Assembly (NCBI RefSeq): GCF_003856975.1
Contig: NZ_CP033107.1
Span: 3,038,001-3,102,000 of the forward strand
Reading direction: 5' to 3'
Origin: Plantibacter sp. PA-3-X8
GTDB taxonomy: Bacteria; Actinomycetota; Actinomycetes; Actinomycetales; Microbacteriaceae
DNA: 64,000 bases
The position numbers and the translations under genes were made by a program. This document shows, piece after piece, positions 17,311 through 25,531 of the stretch. The notes below the pieces were generated by a model. That model was not told where the DNA came from and ran no database searches. It saw only the letters and a program-made list of their open reading frames with translations. Position 1 is the first letter of the stretch. Every line of letters starts with the position of its first letter.

Positions 17311-18312
17311 CTACCGTCCCCACCGGAGCGCCGCGGTCTGCACCGGGGCGTCCCACAATTCGATCAGTTCGTCGTCGAGTTTCAGGAGGGTGATCGACAC
17401 ACCCTGCATCTCGAGGCTGGTCGTGTAGTTCCCCACGAGCGACCGTGCCACCTCGATCCCGCGCTCCGCGAGCGCCTCGGCCACGCGGCGGAAGACGATG
17501 AAGAGCTCGACCTGCGGCGTCCCGCCCATCCCGTTCACCAGGACGAGGGCCCGCTCGCCCGGGGCGTACGGAAGGTCTTCGAGGATGGCGGCGAGCAACC
17601 GGTCGACGATCCGGTCGGCGGGCTCCAGTGGGATGCGTTCGCGGCCGGGCTCACCGTGGATCCCGATGCCGATCTCGATCTCGTCGTCGGCCAGGGTGAA
17701 ACTCGGCTCGCCCGCGTGCGGGACGACGCACGGGGTGAGTGCCACACCCATCGTGCGGGTGCGCTCGTTGACCTTCGTCGCGAGGTCGGCGACCTCGTCG
17801 AGTCCTCCCCCGGCCTCGGCACGTGCGCCGGCGAGCTTCTCCACGAGGACGGTGCCGGCGACACCCCGTCGCCCCGCCGTGTAGAGCGAGTCCTTCACCG
17901 CGACGTCGTCGTCGACGATGACCGAGCGCACCTCGATGCCCTCGGCCAGCGCGAGGTCGGCCGCGGTCTCGAAGTTGAGGACGTCGCCCGTGTAGTTCTT
18001 GACGATGTGCAGGACGCCGGCACCACCGTCCACCGCCTTCGTGGCGGCGAGGATGGGGTCCGGAGTGGGCGAGGTGAACACCGGGCCGGGTACGGCGGCG
18101 TCGAGCATCCCGAATCCGACGAACCCGCCGTGGAGGGGCTCGTGCCCGCTGCCGCCGCCGCTCACGATCCCCACCTTCCCGGCGACCGGGGCATCGGCTC
18201 GGGCGATGAACACGGGGTCGAGCGACACGGTGACGAGGTCGGGGTGCGCGGCGCCGAATCCGGCCACCGCCTCGACGACGACGTCCTTGGGATCATTGAT
18301 GAGCTTCTTCAT
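17311..18312 (-). CDS. dhaK: Dihydroxyacetone kinase substrate-binding subunit DhaK
   Basis: A 333-residue subunit that binds dihydroxyacetone covalently through a histidine and yields dihydroxyacetone phosphate for glycolysis. Visible motifs are [15 protein letters not shown] near the N terminus and the catalytic His219 in GIGIHGEPG. The ATG at 18312 has GGAGG six bases upstream; an in-frame extension upstream lacks support. It is first in the dhaK-dhaL-dhaM operon. No DhaR or DhaS regulator gene is adjacent. Confidence 0.95.
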   Translation of the reverse strand: MKKLINDPKDVVVEAVAGFGAAHPDLVTVSLDPVFIARADAPVAGKVGIVSGGGSGHEPLHGGFVGFGMLDAAVPGPVFTSPTPDPILAATKAVDGGAGVLHIVKNYTGDVLNFETAADLALAEGIEVRSVIVDDDVAVKDSLYTAGRRGVAGTVLVEKLAGARAEAGGGLDEVADLATKVNERTRTMGVALTPCVVPHAGEPSFTLADDEIEIGIGIHGEPGRERIPLEPADRIVDRLLAAILEDLPYAPGERALVLVNGMGGTPQVELFIVFRRVAEALAERGIEVARSLVGNYTTSLEMQGVSITLLKLDDELIELWDAPVQTAALRWGR

Positions 18313-18428
18313 TGAATCCTCCTGCAAGATCGGTTCGGGTCCGCCGACCGGGTATGCCGGCATCGGGTCTCAACCTACGCGCTGCGGCCCACCGCCGGTA
18401 GGGCCGGAAGACCCGGCCACGGCGCGGA

Positions 18429-19490
18429 TCAGCGCGAGCCGAGCGTGCGGGTGGCGTCCACCCAGGCGTCGAGGGTCGCGGTCGCCGCACCCGAGTCGAT
18501 GACGGCCGCGGCGGACACGAGTGCGGCGGCGAACCGCTCGAGGATCGGCCGCTGGGCCTGCGTCGGATCCTCCGACAGTTCGAACGCCACGATCCCGGCC
18601 GCGGCGTTCAGCAGGACGATGTCGCGGACCGGACCCTCCTCGCCGGCGAGCGTGGCGCGCACGACACCGGCATTGTGCTGGGCGTCACCGCCGATGAGAT
18701 CGTCGATCGACGCACGGCGGATGCCGAGCTCCCGGGGATCCAGGTCGTGCTCGGTGACGGCTCCGCGGGTGACCTCCCAGAGGTGGCTGTGCCCTGTCGT
18801 CGTCAGTTCGTCGAGTCCGTCGTCGCCCCGGAAGACGAGGGCGGTCGCTCCGCGCGTCTGGAAGACGCCCACGAACAGCGGGATGCGGTCGGCGTGCGCG
18901 ACGCCGACCGCCGACGCCTCCGGCCGGGCCGGGTTGACGAGCGGGCCCAGGAAGTTGAAGACCGTCGGCACGCCGAGCTCCGCACGGACCGGTCCAGCGT
19001 GGCCGAAACCGGGGTGGAACGCCGCCGCGTACGCGAAGGTGATGCCCGTCGACGCCAGCACCTCCCCCACCAGGTCCGTCGGCAGGGCGAGGTCGACGCC
19101 CAGCGCCGAGAGCACGTCGCTCGATCCCGAGGCGGAACTCGCCGCACGGTTGCCGTGCTTGATGACGGGGATGCCCGTCGCCGCGGCGACGATGGAGGCG
19201 GTCGTCGAGATGTTGACCGTGCCGAAGCGGTCGCCGCCGGTGCCGACGATGTCGAGGGCCCGGGACGGGGCGACGAGCGGCTTCGCGTGGTCGAGGATCG
19301 CGTCGCGGAACCCGACGATCTCGTCGACCGTCTCCCCCTTACGGCGCAACGCGATCAGGAAGCCGGCGAGCTGGGCGTCCGTCACCTGGCCGGTCATGAT
19401 CCGCTCCATGGCCCACGTCGACTCCGACACACTGAGATCGGTTCCGGCGAGCAGGTCGCCGATGAGCGTCGGCCAGGTCGTGAGAGGCAT
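18429..19490 (-). CDS. trpD: Anthranilate phosphoribosyltransferase
   Basis: A 353-residue enzyme of tryptophan synthesis that joins anthranilate and PRPP. Motifs are GTGGDRFGTVNIST (PRPP-binding GTGGD near 83-87), KHGNRAASSASGSSD and FNFLGPLVNPARP. It stands alone, away from other trp genes, and divergent from ctaE, an arrangement also known in mycobacteria. The ATG has no Shine-Dalgarno, but a TAAGAT hexamer ends eight bases before it, so the mRNA may be leaderless. Confidence 0.93.
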   Translation of the reverse strand: MPLTTWPTLIGDLLAGTDLSVSESTWAMERIMTGQVTDAQLAGFLIALRRKGETVDEIVGFRDAILDHAKPLVAPSRALDIVGTGGDRFGTVNISTTASIVAAATGIPVIKHGNRAASSASGSSDVLSALGVDLALPTDLVGEVLASTGITFAYAAAFHPGFGHAGPVRAELGVPTVFNFLGPLVNPARPEASAVGVAHADRIPLFVGVFQTRGATALVFRGDDGLDELTTTGHSHLWEVTRGAVTEHDLDPRELGIRRASIDDLIGGDAQHNAGVVRATLAGEEGPVRDIVLLNAAAGIVAFELSEDPTQAQRPILERFAAALVSAAAVIDSGAATATLDAWVDATRTLGSR

Positions 19491-19497
19491 GTCGACG

Positions 19498-19503
19498 ATC
19501 TTA
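19498..19503 (-). promoter_or_regulatory. Putative -10 element (TAAGAT) of leaderless trpD
   Basis: TAAGAT on the minus strand is separated by seven bases from the trpD ATG. The same hexamer and spacing occur before the M20 dipeptidase gene. No clear -35 is visible. Confidence 0.45.
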
Positions 19504-19591
19504 CAAGCGCGACTCGCCGACGCCTCGAGCGGCCTGTGGAGCCGAAGATCACATGAATCCCGCAGCAGAACCGAAGATTCCGGTCAGGAAA

Positions 19592-19610
19592 TAAGGCTAG
19601 CCTTACTGAA
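19592..19610. promoter_or_regulatory. DtxR/IdeR-type iron box upstream of ctaE
   Basis: TAAGGCTAGCCTTACTGAA matches 16 of 19 positions of the DtxR/IdeR consensus TWAGGTWAGSCTWACCTWA. Its first 14 bases form a perfect palindrome. It lies in the trpD/ctaE divergent region, centred about 75 bases upstream of the ctaE start. This suggests iron-responsive control of the heme-rich ctaE-qcrCAB operon, or less likely of trpD. Confidence 0.6.
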
Positions 19611-19661
19611 GCGAGCGTCCTCGCCGCCCCCGAAATGCGAAAAACCGCTCCGGCTTTCGGC

Positions 19662-19667
19662 CATAAT
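19662..19667 (+). promoter_or_regulatory. Putative -10 element (CATAAT) of leaderless ctaE
   Basis: CATAAT is followed by six bases (GGAGGG) and the GTG start. The purine run touches the start codon too closely to work as a ribosome binding site, so leaderless initiation is the simplest reading. Confidence 0.5.
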
Positions 19668-19673
19668 GGAGGG

Positions 19674-20303
19674 GTGACGAGCACCTCAATCAACCTTGCG
19701 CCGAGCGCGCCCCGGATCAACCGACCGAACACGGTCGCGGTTGGAACGATCGTCTGGCTGGGCAGCGAGGTCATGTTCTTCGCCGGCCTCTTCGCGATCT
19801 ACTTCACGCTGCGATCGATGGCCCCCGAGCTGTGGGCGGCCGAAGCCGGTCGCCTGAACGTCCCGTACTCGACGATCAACACGATCATCCTCGTGTCCTC
19901 GTCGTTCACGTGCCAGTTCGGCGTCTTCGCAGCGGAGCGCATGCAGCCCCGCATGACGGGCTGGAGCCCGCGCAAGTGGGGCATGGTCGAGTGGTTCTTC
20001 CTCACCTACGCCCTGGGCGCCGTGTTCGTCTCCGGCCAGATCCTCGAGTACGCGACGCTCGTCAGCGAGGGCATCTCCCTCAGCTCGAACGCGTACGGCT
20101 CGGCGTTCTACCTCACGACCGGCTTCCACGGCCTGCACGTGACCGGCGGCCTCATCGCCTTCCTCCTCGTGATCGGCCGTGCCTACGCCGTCAAACGATT
20201 CGGCCACAAGGAGGCGACGAGCGCCATCGTCGTCTCGTACTACTGGCACTTCGTCGACGTCGTGTGGATCGGCCTCTACTTCGTCATCTACATCCTGCGC
20301 TGA
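19674..20303 (+). CDS. ctaE: Cytochrome c oxidase subunit III
   Basis: A 209-residue membrane subunit of the aa3 oxidase with five hydrophobic helices and conserved segments [33 protein letters not shown] and [15 protein letters not shown]. It has no metal centre of its own and stabilises subunit I. GTG 19674 gives the family-typical N terminus; an in-frame ATG at 19635 would add 13 residues without a ribosome binding site. It heads the ctaE-qcrC-qcrA-qcrB operon (6-nt gap to qcrC), as in mycobacteria where a bc1-aa3 supercomplex forms. Confidence 0.94.
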   Translation: MTSTSINLAPSAPRINRPNTVAVGTIVWLGSEVMFFAGLFAIYFTLRSMAPELWAAEAGRLNVPYSTINTIILVSSSFTCQFGVFAAERMQPRMTGWSPRKWGMVEWFFLTYALGAVFVSGQILEYATLVSEGISLSSNAYGSAFYLTTGFHGLHVTGGLIAFLLVIGRAYAVKRFGHKEATSAIVVSYYWHFVDVVWIGLYFVIYILR

Positions 20304-20309
20304 CCCGGA

Positions 20310-21167
20310 ATGACTGACTCCATGAAGACTGACCCCACCCAGACGACGACCACCAAGGCGTCCAAGAAGGCCGCCCGCGCCACGCGCAAGAGCGGCCGCC
20401 GCAGCCCGTTCGCCTCGGCGGCGCTGCTCGCGATCGGCCTCCTCGTGACCGGTGGCGCCTACGCAGCCGTCAGCGTCAGCACGGCCAGCGCCGAGCCCGT
20501 CGCCGCTGCCAAGTCACAGGCCTCCGTCGACGAGGGCGAGAAGCTCTTCTCCGCGAACTGCGCCACCTGCCACGGCCTCGACATGCAGGGCACGACCGCC
20601 GGACCGAGCCTCCTCGGCGTCGGTGCCGCCGCCGTCGACTTCCAGGTCGGCACCGGCCGGATGCCGCTGCAGAACCAGGGCCCGCAGGCCCCGGAGAAGC
20701 CCGTGCAGTTCACCGAGGAGCAGATCTCCTCCCTCGCGGCCTACGTCGCCTCGGTCGCACCCGGTCCGGAGATCCCCGAGGAGCAGTACCTCGACGGTGA
20801 GGGCGACGCCTCGAACGGCGCACAGCTCTTCCGCATCAACTGCGCGATGTGCCACAACGTCGCAGCCGCCGGTGGCGCCCTGACCGAGGGAAAGTACGCT
20901 CCCTCGCTCGTCGGCGTCAGCGCCGCCCACATCTACGAGGCCATGATCACCGGCCCGCAGAACATGCCCGTCTTCAACGACATGAACCTCTCCCCCGAGG
21001 ACAAGCGCGACATCATCACCGCGCTCAAGTTCATGGAGAAGAACCCGTCACCGGGCGGCAACGACCTCGGCTCGCTCGGCCCCGTCTCCGAGGGCCTGTT
21101 CCTCTGGATCTTCGGCCTCGGCTCGATCGTGGCCCTCACCGTCTGGATCACCGCGAAGTCGAACTGA
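20310..21167 (+). CDS. qcrC: Diheme cytochrome c subunit of the bc1 complex
   Basis: A 285-residue membrane-anchored cytochrome that links complex III to the oxidase without a soluble cytochrome c. An N-terminal membrane helix (about 35-55) is followed by two heme c sites, CATCH (84-88) and CAMCH (178-182), and a C-terminal anchor helix (LFLWIFGLGSIVALTVWI). This two-heme form is typical of actinobacteria. ATG 20310 is used; ATG 20322 is an alternative. Confidence 0.95.
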   Translation: MTDSMKTDPTQTTTTKASKKAARATRKSGRRSPFASAALLAIGLLVTGGAYAAVSVSTASAEPVAAAKSQASVDEGEKLFSANCATCHGLDMQGTTAGPSLLGVGAAAVDFQVGTGRMPLQNQGPQAPEKPVQFTEEQISSLAAYVASVAPGPEIPEEQYLDGEGDASNGAQLFRINCAMCHNVAAAGGALTEGKYAPSLVGVSAAHIYEAMITGPQNMPVFNDMNLSPEDKRDIITALKFMEKNPSPGGNDLGSLGPVSEGLFLWIFGLGSIVALTVWITAKSN

Positions 21168-21202
21168 CCGACGCGGATCGACAACACGTAAGAAGGAGCA
21201 CC

Positions 21203-22288
21203 ATGGCTCACGACAACTCGAGCGGCTCGGGTCACCCAGCCGCCGACTCGTCTGCCGATCCGTCCGCCCACGGGCAGGAGCTGCAGGTCGCGACCGGTAC
21301 CGGGGTCATCTCCCGCGACGCCGTCGTCGACCCCGGCCTGCCTCCGCACCGGAAGCGCGTCACGGACCTCGACCCCAAGAAGGACAAGCGGGCCGAGCGC
21401 GCCGTCTACACCCTCTTCTACCTGTCGATCGCCGGCAGCGTCTGGGCGGTCGCCGCCTACATGGCGTTCCCGATCGAGCCCGAGGACATCGCCTCGGTCC
21501 GCCTGAACAACCTGTTCATCGGTCTCGGCATGGCGTTGGCCCTGCTCGCGATCGGTATCGGCGCCGTGCACTGGGGCAAGGCCCTCATGCACGACGAAGA
21601 GGGCATCGACTACCGCCACAAGGTCGGCGGCAACCAGGCCAGCCGCGATCGCGCGGTGGAGATCATGCACCAGGCGAACGTCGAGTCCGGCATCGGACGA
21701 CGCGCGCTCATCCGCAACAGCCTCATCGGCTCCCTCATCGTCTTCCCGCTCCCGGGCATCGCGCTGTTCCGCGGTCTCGCGCCGTACGACGAAGACCCCG
21801 TCGAGCTCATGCAGCACACGATGTGGAAGGAAGGCACGCGCCTCGCCCGTGACCCTTCCGGTACGCCAATCAAGGCGTCCGACGTGACCCTCGGCAGTGC
21901 GTTCCACGTGATCCCCGAGAACCTCCACGAGGCCGATCACGTCCTCAACGAGAAGGCGAAGGCGATCGTGCTGCTCATGCGACTGAAGCCCGAAGACCTC
22001 GTCGAGGAGGAGTCCAAGAAGGACTGGTCCTACGACGGCATCGTCGCCTACTCCAAGGTGTGCACGCACGTCGGTTGCCCGGTCGCGCTCTACGAGCAGC
22101 AGACGCACCACCTCCTCTGCCCCTGCCACCAGTCGCAGTTCGATGTCACGAACCACTGCGCGGTCATCTTCGGACCGGCCGCCCGGCCGCTTCCGCAGCT
22201 GCCGATCACCGTCGACGACGAGGGCTACCTCGTCGCGCGGAGCGACTTCCACGAACCTGTCGGCCCGAGCTTCTGGGAGCGTCATTGA
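21203..22288 (+). CDS. qcrA: Rieske iron-sulfur subunit of the bc1 complex
   Basis: A 361-residue protein with three N-terminal membrane helices, as in actinobacterial QcrA, and a C-terminal Rieske domain. The [2Fe-2S] ligands are Cys287 and His289 (CTHVGC) and Cys306 and His309 (CPCHQS), with Cys292/Cys308 as the likely disulfide. AAGGAG lies just upstream of ATG 21203. The stop overlaps the qcrB TTG start by TTGA. Confidence 0.96.
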   Translation: MAHDNSSGSGHPAADSSADPSAHGQELQVATGTGVISRDAVVDPGLPPHRKRVTDLDPKKDKRAERAVYTLFYLSIAGSVWAVAAYMAFPIEPEDIASVRLNNLFIGLGMALALLAIGIGAVHWGKALMHDEEGIDYRHKVGGNQASRDRAVEIMHQANVESGIGRRALIRNSLIGSLIVFPLPGIALFRGLAPYDEDPVELMQHTMWKEGTRLARDPSGTPIKASDVTLGSAFHVIPENLHEADHVLNEKAKAIVLLMRLKPEDLVEEESKKDWSYDGIVAYSKVCTHVGCPVALYEQQTHHLLCPCHQSQFDVTNHCAVIFGPAARPLPQLPITVDDEGYLVARSDFHEPVGPSFWERH

Positions 22289-23919
22289 GCACCTCGACCG
22301 CAACACGCGCCCCTGAGCAGGCCAAGGCCGCTCCGGCGAAGAGCTCCGGTGGATTCACCGGCGCCGCAGCGAACTACCTCGAAGAGCGGACGTCCATCTC
22401 GGTCGCCGTCAAGGAGTTCGGCCGCAAGATCTTCCCCGACCACTGGTCGTTCCTCCTCGGCGAGGTGGCGCTCTACAGCTTCGTCATCATCCTGCTGTCG
22501 GGCTCCTTCCTCACCTTCTTCTTCCAGGCATCGATGGCGGAGGTCCACTACGACGGGTCCTTCGTCCCGCTGAAGAACATCGAGATGTCCGTCGCCATGG
22601 CGTCGACGCTCGACATCTCCTTCGACATCCGCGGCGGCCTCCTGATGCGTCAGGTGCACCACTGGGCGGCCCTGCTGTTCGTGGCGTCCATCGGCCTGCA
22701 CATGCTGCGCATCTTCTTCACCGGTGCGTTCCGCAAGCCGCGTGAGCTGAACTGGGTGATCGGTTTCGTCCTGTTCATCCTGGCCATGGCCGAGGGCTTC
22801 ACCGGGTACTCGCTGCCCGACGACCTGCTCTCCGGTAACGGTCTGCGGATCATCGACGGCATGGTCAAGGGTCTGCCCATCATCGGTACGTGGACGACCT
22901 TCCTGCTGTTCGGTGGAGAGTTCCCGGGCACCGACATCGTCGGCCGCCTCTACACGCTCCACATCCTGCTCCTGCCGGCGCTGGTGCTGCTCTTCATCGC
23001 CCTGCACCTGGTGTTCGTCGTCGTGCACAAGCACACGCAGTTCCCGGGCGCCGGTCGCACCGAGCAGAACGTGGTCGGATTCCCCGTCCTCCCCGTCTAC
23101 GCGGCGAAGGCCGGTGGCTTCTTCTTCATCGTCTTCGGTGTCGTGATGCTCATCGCCTCGCTGTTCACGATCAACCCGATCTGGAACTACGGACCGTACG
23201 ACCCCTCCCCGGTCTCGGCGGGTACGCAGCCTGACTGGTACATCGGGTTCGCCGACGGCGCGCTCCGACTGGTTCCGCCGCACCTCGAGTTCGTCCTCTG
23301 GGATCACACGTTCTCGTTCAACATCATCCTTCCCGTCCTCGTCCTGGGTCTGTTCATCGTCACGGTGTTCATCTACCCGTTCGTCGAGGCGTGGATCACG
23401 GGTGACAAGCGTGAGCACCACATCCTCGACCGTCCGCGCAACGCGCCGACCCGCACCGCCATCGGTGCTGCCGGTGTCACCTTCTACGCCGCCCTCTGGG
23501 CTGCTGCGAGCTCGGACATCATCGCCACCCACTTCAAGGTGACGATGGAGGGCGTGATCCACACGCTGCAGGCGATCCTCATCCTCGGACCGTTCATCGC
23601 CTACTTCATCGCGAAGCGCACCTGCCTGGCGCTGCAGAAGAAGGACCGCGAGATCCTCCTCCACGGCTACGAGACCGGGCGCATCGTCCGCCTCCCCGGT
23701 GGCGAGTTCATCGAGGTCCACGAGCCCGTCGACGAGTACGAGCGCTGGCGCCTCGCGAGCTACGACGACCACAAGCCGTTGATGATCCGTCCGAACGCCA
23801 AGGGCAAGATCACCGGTGTCCAGAAGGCTCGCGCCGCGATGTCCCGCTGGTTCTTCGAGGATCGGATCGCTCCGGTCACGAACACCGAGATCGAACGTTC
23901 CCACGGCGACCACCACTAG
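22285..23919 (+). CDS. qcrB: Cytochrome b subunit of the bc1 complex
   Basis: A 544-residue diheme membrane subunit that oxidises menaquinol. The heme-ligand histidine region RQVHHWAALLFVASIGLHMLR and the Qo-site segment NPIWNYGPYDPSPVS are visible. The length includes the extended C-terminal tail typical of actinobacteria. A TTG start is proposed because it overlaps the qcrA stop, has GGGAG upstream and gives the expected N terminus. QcrB is the target of Q203-type drugs in mycobacteria. A strong terminator closes the operon. Confidence 0.95.
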   Translation: MSTSTATRAPEQAKAAPAKSSGGFTGAAANYLEERTSISVAVKEFGRKIFPDHWSFLLGEVALYSFVIILLSGSFLTFFFQASMAEVHYDGSFVPLKNIEMSVAMASTLDISFDIRGGLLMRQVHHWAALLFVASIGLHMLRIFFTGAFRKPRELNWVIGFVLFILAMAEGFTGYSLPDDLLSGNGLRIIDGMVKGLPIIGTWTTFLLFGGEFPGTDIVGRLYTLHILLLPALVLLFIALHLVFVVVHKHTQFPGAGRTEQNVVGFPVLPVYAAKAGGFFFIVFGVVMLIASLFTINPIWNYGPYDPSPVSAGTQPDWYIGFADGALRLVPPHLEFVLWDHTFSFNIILPVLVLGLFIVTVFIYPFVEAWITGDKREHHILDRPRNAPTRTAIGAAGVTFYAALWAAASSDIIATHFKVTMEGVIHTLQAILILGPFIAYFIAKRTCLALQKKDREILLHGYETGRIVRLPGGEFIEVHEPVDEYERWRLASYDDHKPLMIRPNAKGKITGVQKARAAMSRWFFEDRIAPVTNTEIERSHGDHH

Positions 23920-23933
23920 GCGGATCCTCTTGG

Positions 23934-23967
23934 AAAGCCCCGCAGTCCTCACGGACTGCGGGGCTTT
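23934..23967 (+). terminator. Intrinsic terminator of the ctaE-qcrCAB operon
   Basis: A perfect 15-bp stem (23934-23948 with 23953-23967), TCAC loop and GC-rich base ends in CTTT directly after qcrB. Confidence 0.85.
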
Positions 23968-24083
23968 CGTCGTTGCGGGCGGGGATCGCCGAATTGCGCC
24001 GCGACAAGACGCGTGCGATAGCGGACGTCCGTGCAGCCCCTCTCCCCCGTTCTCCGGGCGCCGAAGGCCGGTGCGGATGAGGT

Positions 24084-24107
24084 GAGCCCTTCGACAGGCT
24101 CAGGGAC
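24084..24107. repeat. REP-like palindromic element, copy 1
   Basis: GAGCCCTTCGACAGGCTCAG, followed by GGAC, has nested inverted arms (GAGCC/GGCTC and CCCT/AGGG). It matches the core of three further copies at about 24242-24263, 24332-24352 and 24415-24438. Confidence 0.6.
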
Positions 24108-24241
24108 CCGCGTCCGCTCACCGTGGTTACCGGCATTCCTGCGCGACAGCAGACGATGTGAGCCGATCGACCTGCCCCGGGGGGCGACGTTCACGACCCA
24201 GGGTGATCGGGCCGTACTGAGGAGACACCGGACTACTGCTG

Positions 24242-24438
24242 CCCTTCGACGGGGCTCAGGGACCGGCCTGCATGCGCCAGGTCTCTTCGTACGCACCCTG
24301 AGTCCTTTGCAGGGGCGTGTGCCCCCCCCCCCCCCCGACAGGCTCAGGGCCAGGTTCCCCCTCTGCGCCAGGTCTCTTTGATACGCACCCTGCATCCTCT
24401 GCGGGCGCCGTCTGCCCCTCGACAGCCTCAGGGACCGG
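24242..24438. repeat. Degenerate tandem repeat, period about 90 bp
   Basis: Two adjacent units each contain the REP-like core, then GCGCCAGGTCTCTT (from 24274 and again from 24365, 91 bases apart), then TACGCACCCTG and a TCCT-TGC-GGG block. A third unit begins with CCCCTCGACAGCCTCAGGG at 24415. The units differ by several substitutions. Confidence 0.6.
24322..24336. repeat. Poly-C tract (15 bases)
   Basis: An uninterrupted run of 15 C lies at the junction of the two ~90-bp units. Its length may vary by slippage or be misread in sequencing. No gene starts nearby, so phase variation is not indicated. Confidence 0.7.
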
Positions 24439-24603
24439 CGGGCGCCCCCCCGGTCTATCAGGCATGAGGAGGCGTCACCAGTACGGCTGCCCACCGGGAG
24501 CAGCCTCGCCGGACGGAAGGGTGACGATCACGGCCTTCGGGGCGGGTGCGCGCACCAATGCCGGCTGCTCGTTCTCCACGTCCAGGCGAGCACCAGAACA
24601 CGA

Positions 24604-24634
24604 AAGAGCCCCCGAGCTTGGCTCGGGGGCTCTT
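24604..24634 (-). terminator. Terminator of the cta/GNAT operon
   Basis: A perfect 14-bp stem (24604-24617 with 24621-24634) with a 3-base loop lies just downstream of the GNAT gene stop on the minus strand. Confidence 0.8.
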
Positions 24635-24651
24635 CGATGACTCTTCGGGGA

Positions 24652-25104
24652 TCAGCCCAGCGGGAGGATCTTCTTGTAGAACTCCGCCGTCACGTTGTAA
24701 CCGAGACGACGGTAGAAGTCTCCGGCTCGAGAGGTGGACATCGTCAGCTGGCGCGCACCGCGTTCGACGGCATAGTGCTCGTTCGCCTCGACCAGGGCCG
24801 ATCCGATGCCGGCGCCGCGGGCCGTCTCGTCGACGACGAGCTCCTGCAGGTGGGCGGTCAGGCCGGCCGCGTGCAGCAGCCGCGACACCGTCATCAGAGT
24901 GTATCCGACGACACGATCCGATTCGTCGACCGCGACGTACAGCACGTTGGTCTCGTCTTCACGAGGGCGCATGACGTTGTTGTACGCAGCCATGAAGTCG
25001 TCCGCAGCAGGCGGGATGGACCCCGTGATCAACTGGCCGGCCAGCGCGAAGACGGCTGAACGGTCGTCGGACTGACCACGACGGATGCTGAACGAGGCGA
25101 CCAT
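24652..25104 (-). CDS. GNAT-family N-acetyltransferase
   Basis: A 150-residue acetyltransferase. The acetyl-CoA-binding motif A is visible as LQELVVDETARGAGIGSALV, followed by the C-terminal DFYRRLGY segment. The ATG overlaps the ctaF stop as TGATG, so it is the last gene of the ctaC-ctaD-ctaF operon. It is probably a small-molecule or protein acetyltransferase; the substrate is not predictable, and a link to respiration is only suggested by operon position. Confidence 0.88.
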   Translation of the reverse strand: MVASFSIRRGQSDDRSAVFALAGQLITGSIPPAADDFMAAYNNVMRPREDETNVLYVAVDESDRVVGYTLMTVSRLLHAAGLTAHLQELVVDETARGAGIGSALVEANEHYAVERGARQLTMSTSRAGDFYRRLGYNVTAEFYKKILPLG

Positions 25105-25526
25105 CAGCGTGCGAAGTATCCGCGGTAGTACTCGTAGTTCCAACCGACGACCGCGATGACGACCAGCGGGATGCCGATGATCGCGATCCAGAACCCGACC
25201 GCCAGACCGAGCACGAGCAGACCGCACGCACCGGCGAGGATGATGGGCCACCAGCTCCACGGGCTGAAGTGCCCGATCTCCGGGTCGCCGTCGTCGATGT
25301 TGGCCGTCAGCGTGTCCTCGGGGAGCTCGGCGCCCTGGCTCTTGTGCACCCGGCTGAGGTAGAAGCCGAGGAACGCGCTCAGGATCGCGGCAAGAGCCAG
25401 CGTGACCGTGCCGACCCATTCGACCCGGCCGTGCAGCGGGTCGACAAGCGACCACACGGTGTAGACCGCGCAGAGGAGGGCGCAGAACACCGTCAGGATC
25501 GTGAAGAGGATGATATTGGCGCGCAT
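25104..25526 (-). CDS. ctaF: Cytochrome c oxidase subunit IV (actinobacterial)
   Basis: A 140-residue membrane protein with four hydrophobic helices and the conserved ending PWSWWPIILAGACGL then GWNYEYYRGYFAR. It matches the actinobacterial aa3 oxidase subunit IV, a structural part of the supercomplex. It starts five bases after the ctaD stop. Confidence 0.92.
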   Translation of the reverse strand: MRANIILFTILTVFCALLCAVYTVWSLVDPLHGRVEWVGTVTLALAAILSAFLGFYLSRVHKSQGAELPEDTLTANIDDGDPEIGHFSPWSWWPIILAGACGLLVLGLAVGFWIAIIGIPLVVIAVVGWNYEYYRGYFAR

Positions 25527-25531
25527 GGCGG

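Larger units (their letters stand above)
23968..24603. other. Non-coding repeat-rich region between respiratory operons
   Basis: About 640 bases with no credible gene separate the qcrB terminator from the GNAT-gene terminator. Frames open here are Arg/Pro/Gly-rich and come from repeats. The region holds four copies of a short palindromic element related to CCCTTCGACAGGCTCAGGG, a partial ~90-bp tandem duplication and a run of 15 C. It looks like a site where repeats have accumulated between two convergent operons. Confidence 0.7.

Noticed and set aside
22282..23952. 556-codon open frame opposite qcrB
   Set aside because: Asp/Glu/Arg/Gln-rich shadow of a conserved cytochrome b gene, and it runs through the terminator.
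24322..24336. Poly-C tract as a phase-variation switch
   Set aside because: No promoter or coding start is close enough for length changes to switch a gene.
24242..24438. CRISPR array
   Set aside because: The units are about 90 bp, diverged and lack unique spacers; no cas genes are in the window.
23949..24494. Possible minus-strand gene of about 180 codons in the repeat region
   Set aside because: It covers the terminator, REP-like elements and poly-C tract, and its translation repeats with the DNA repeats; no ribosome binding site.
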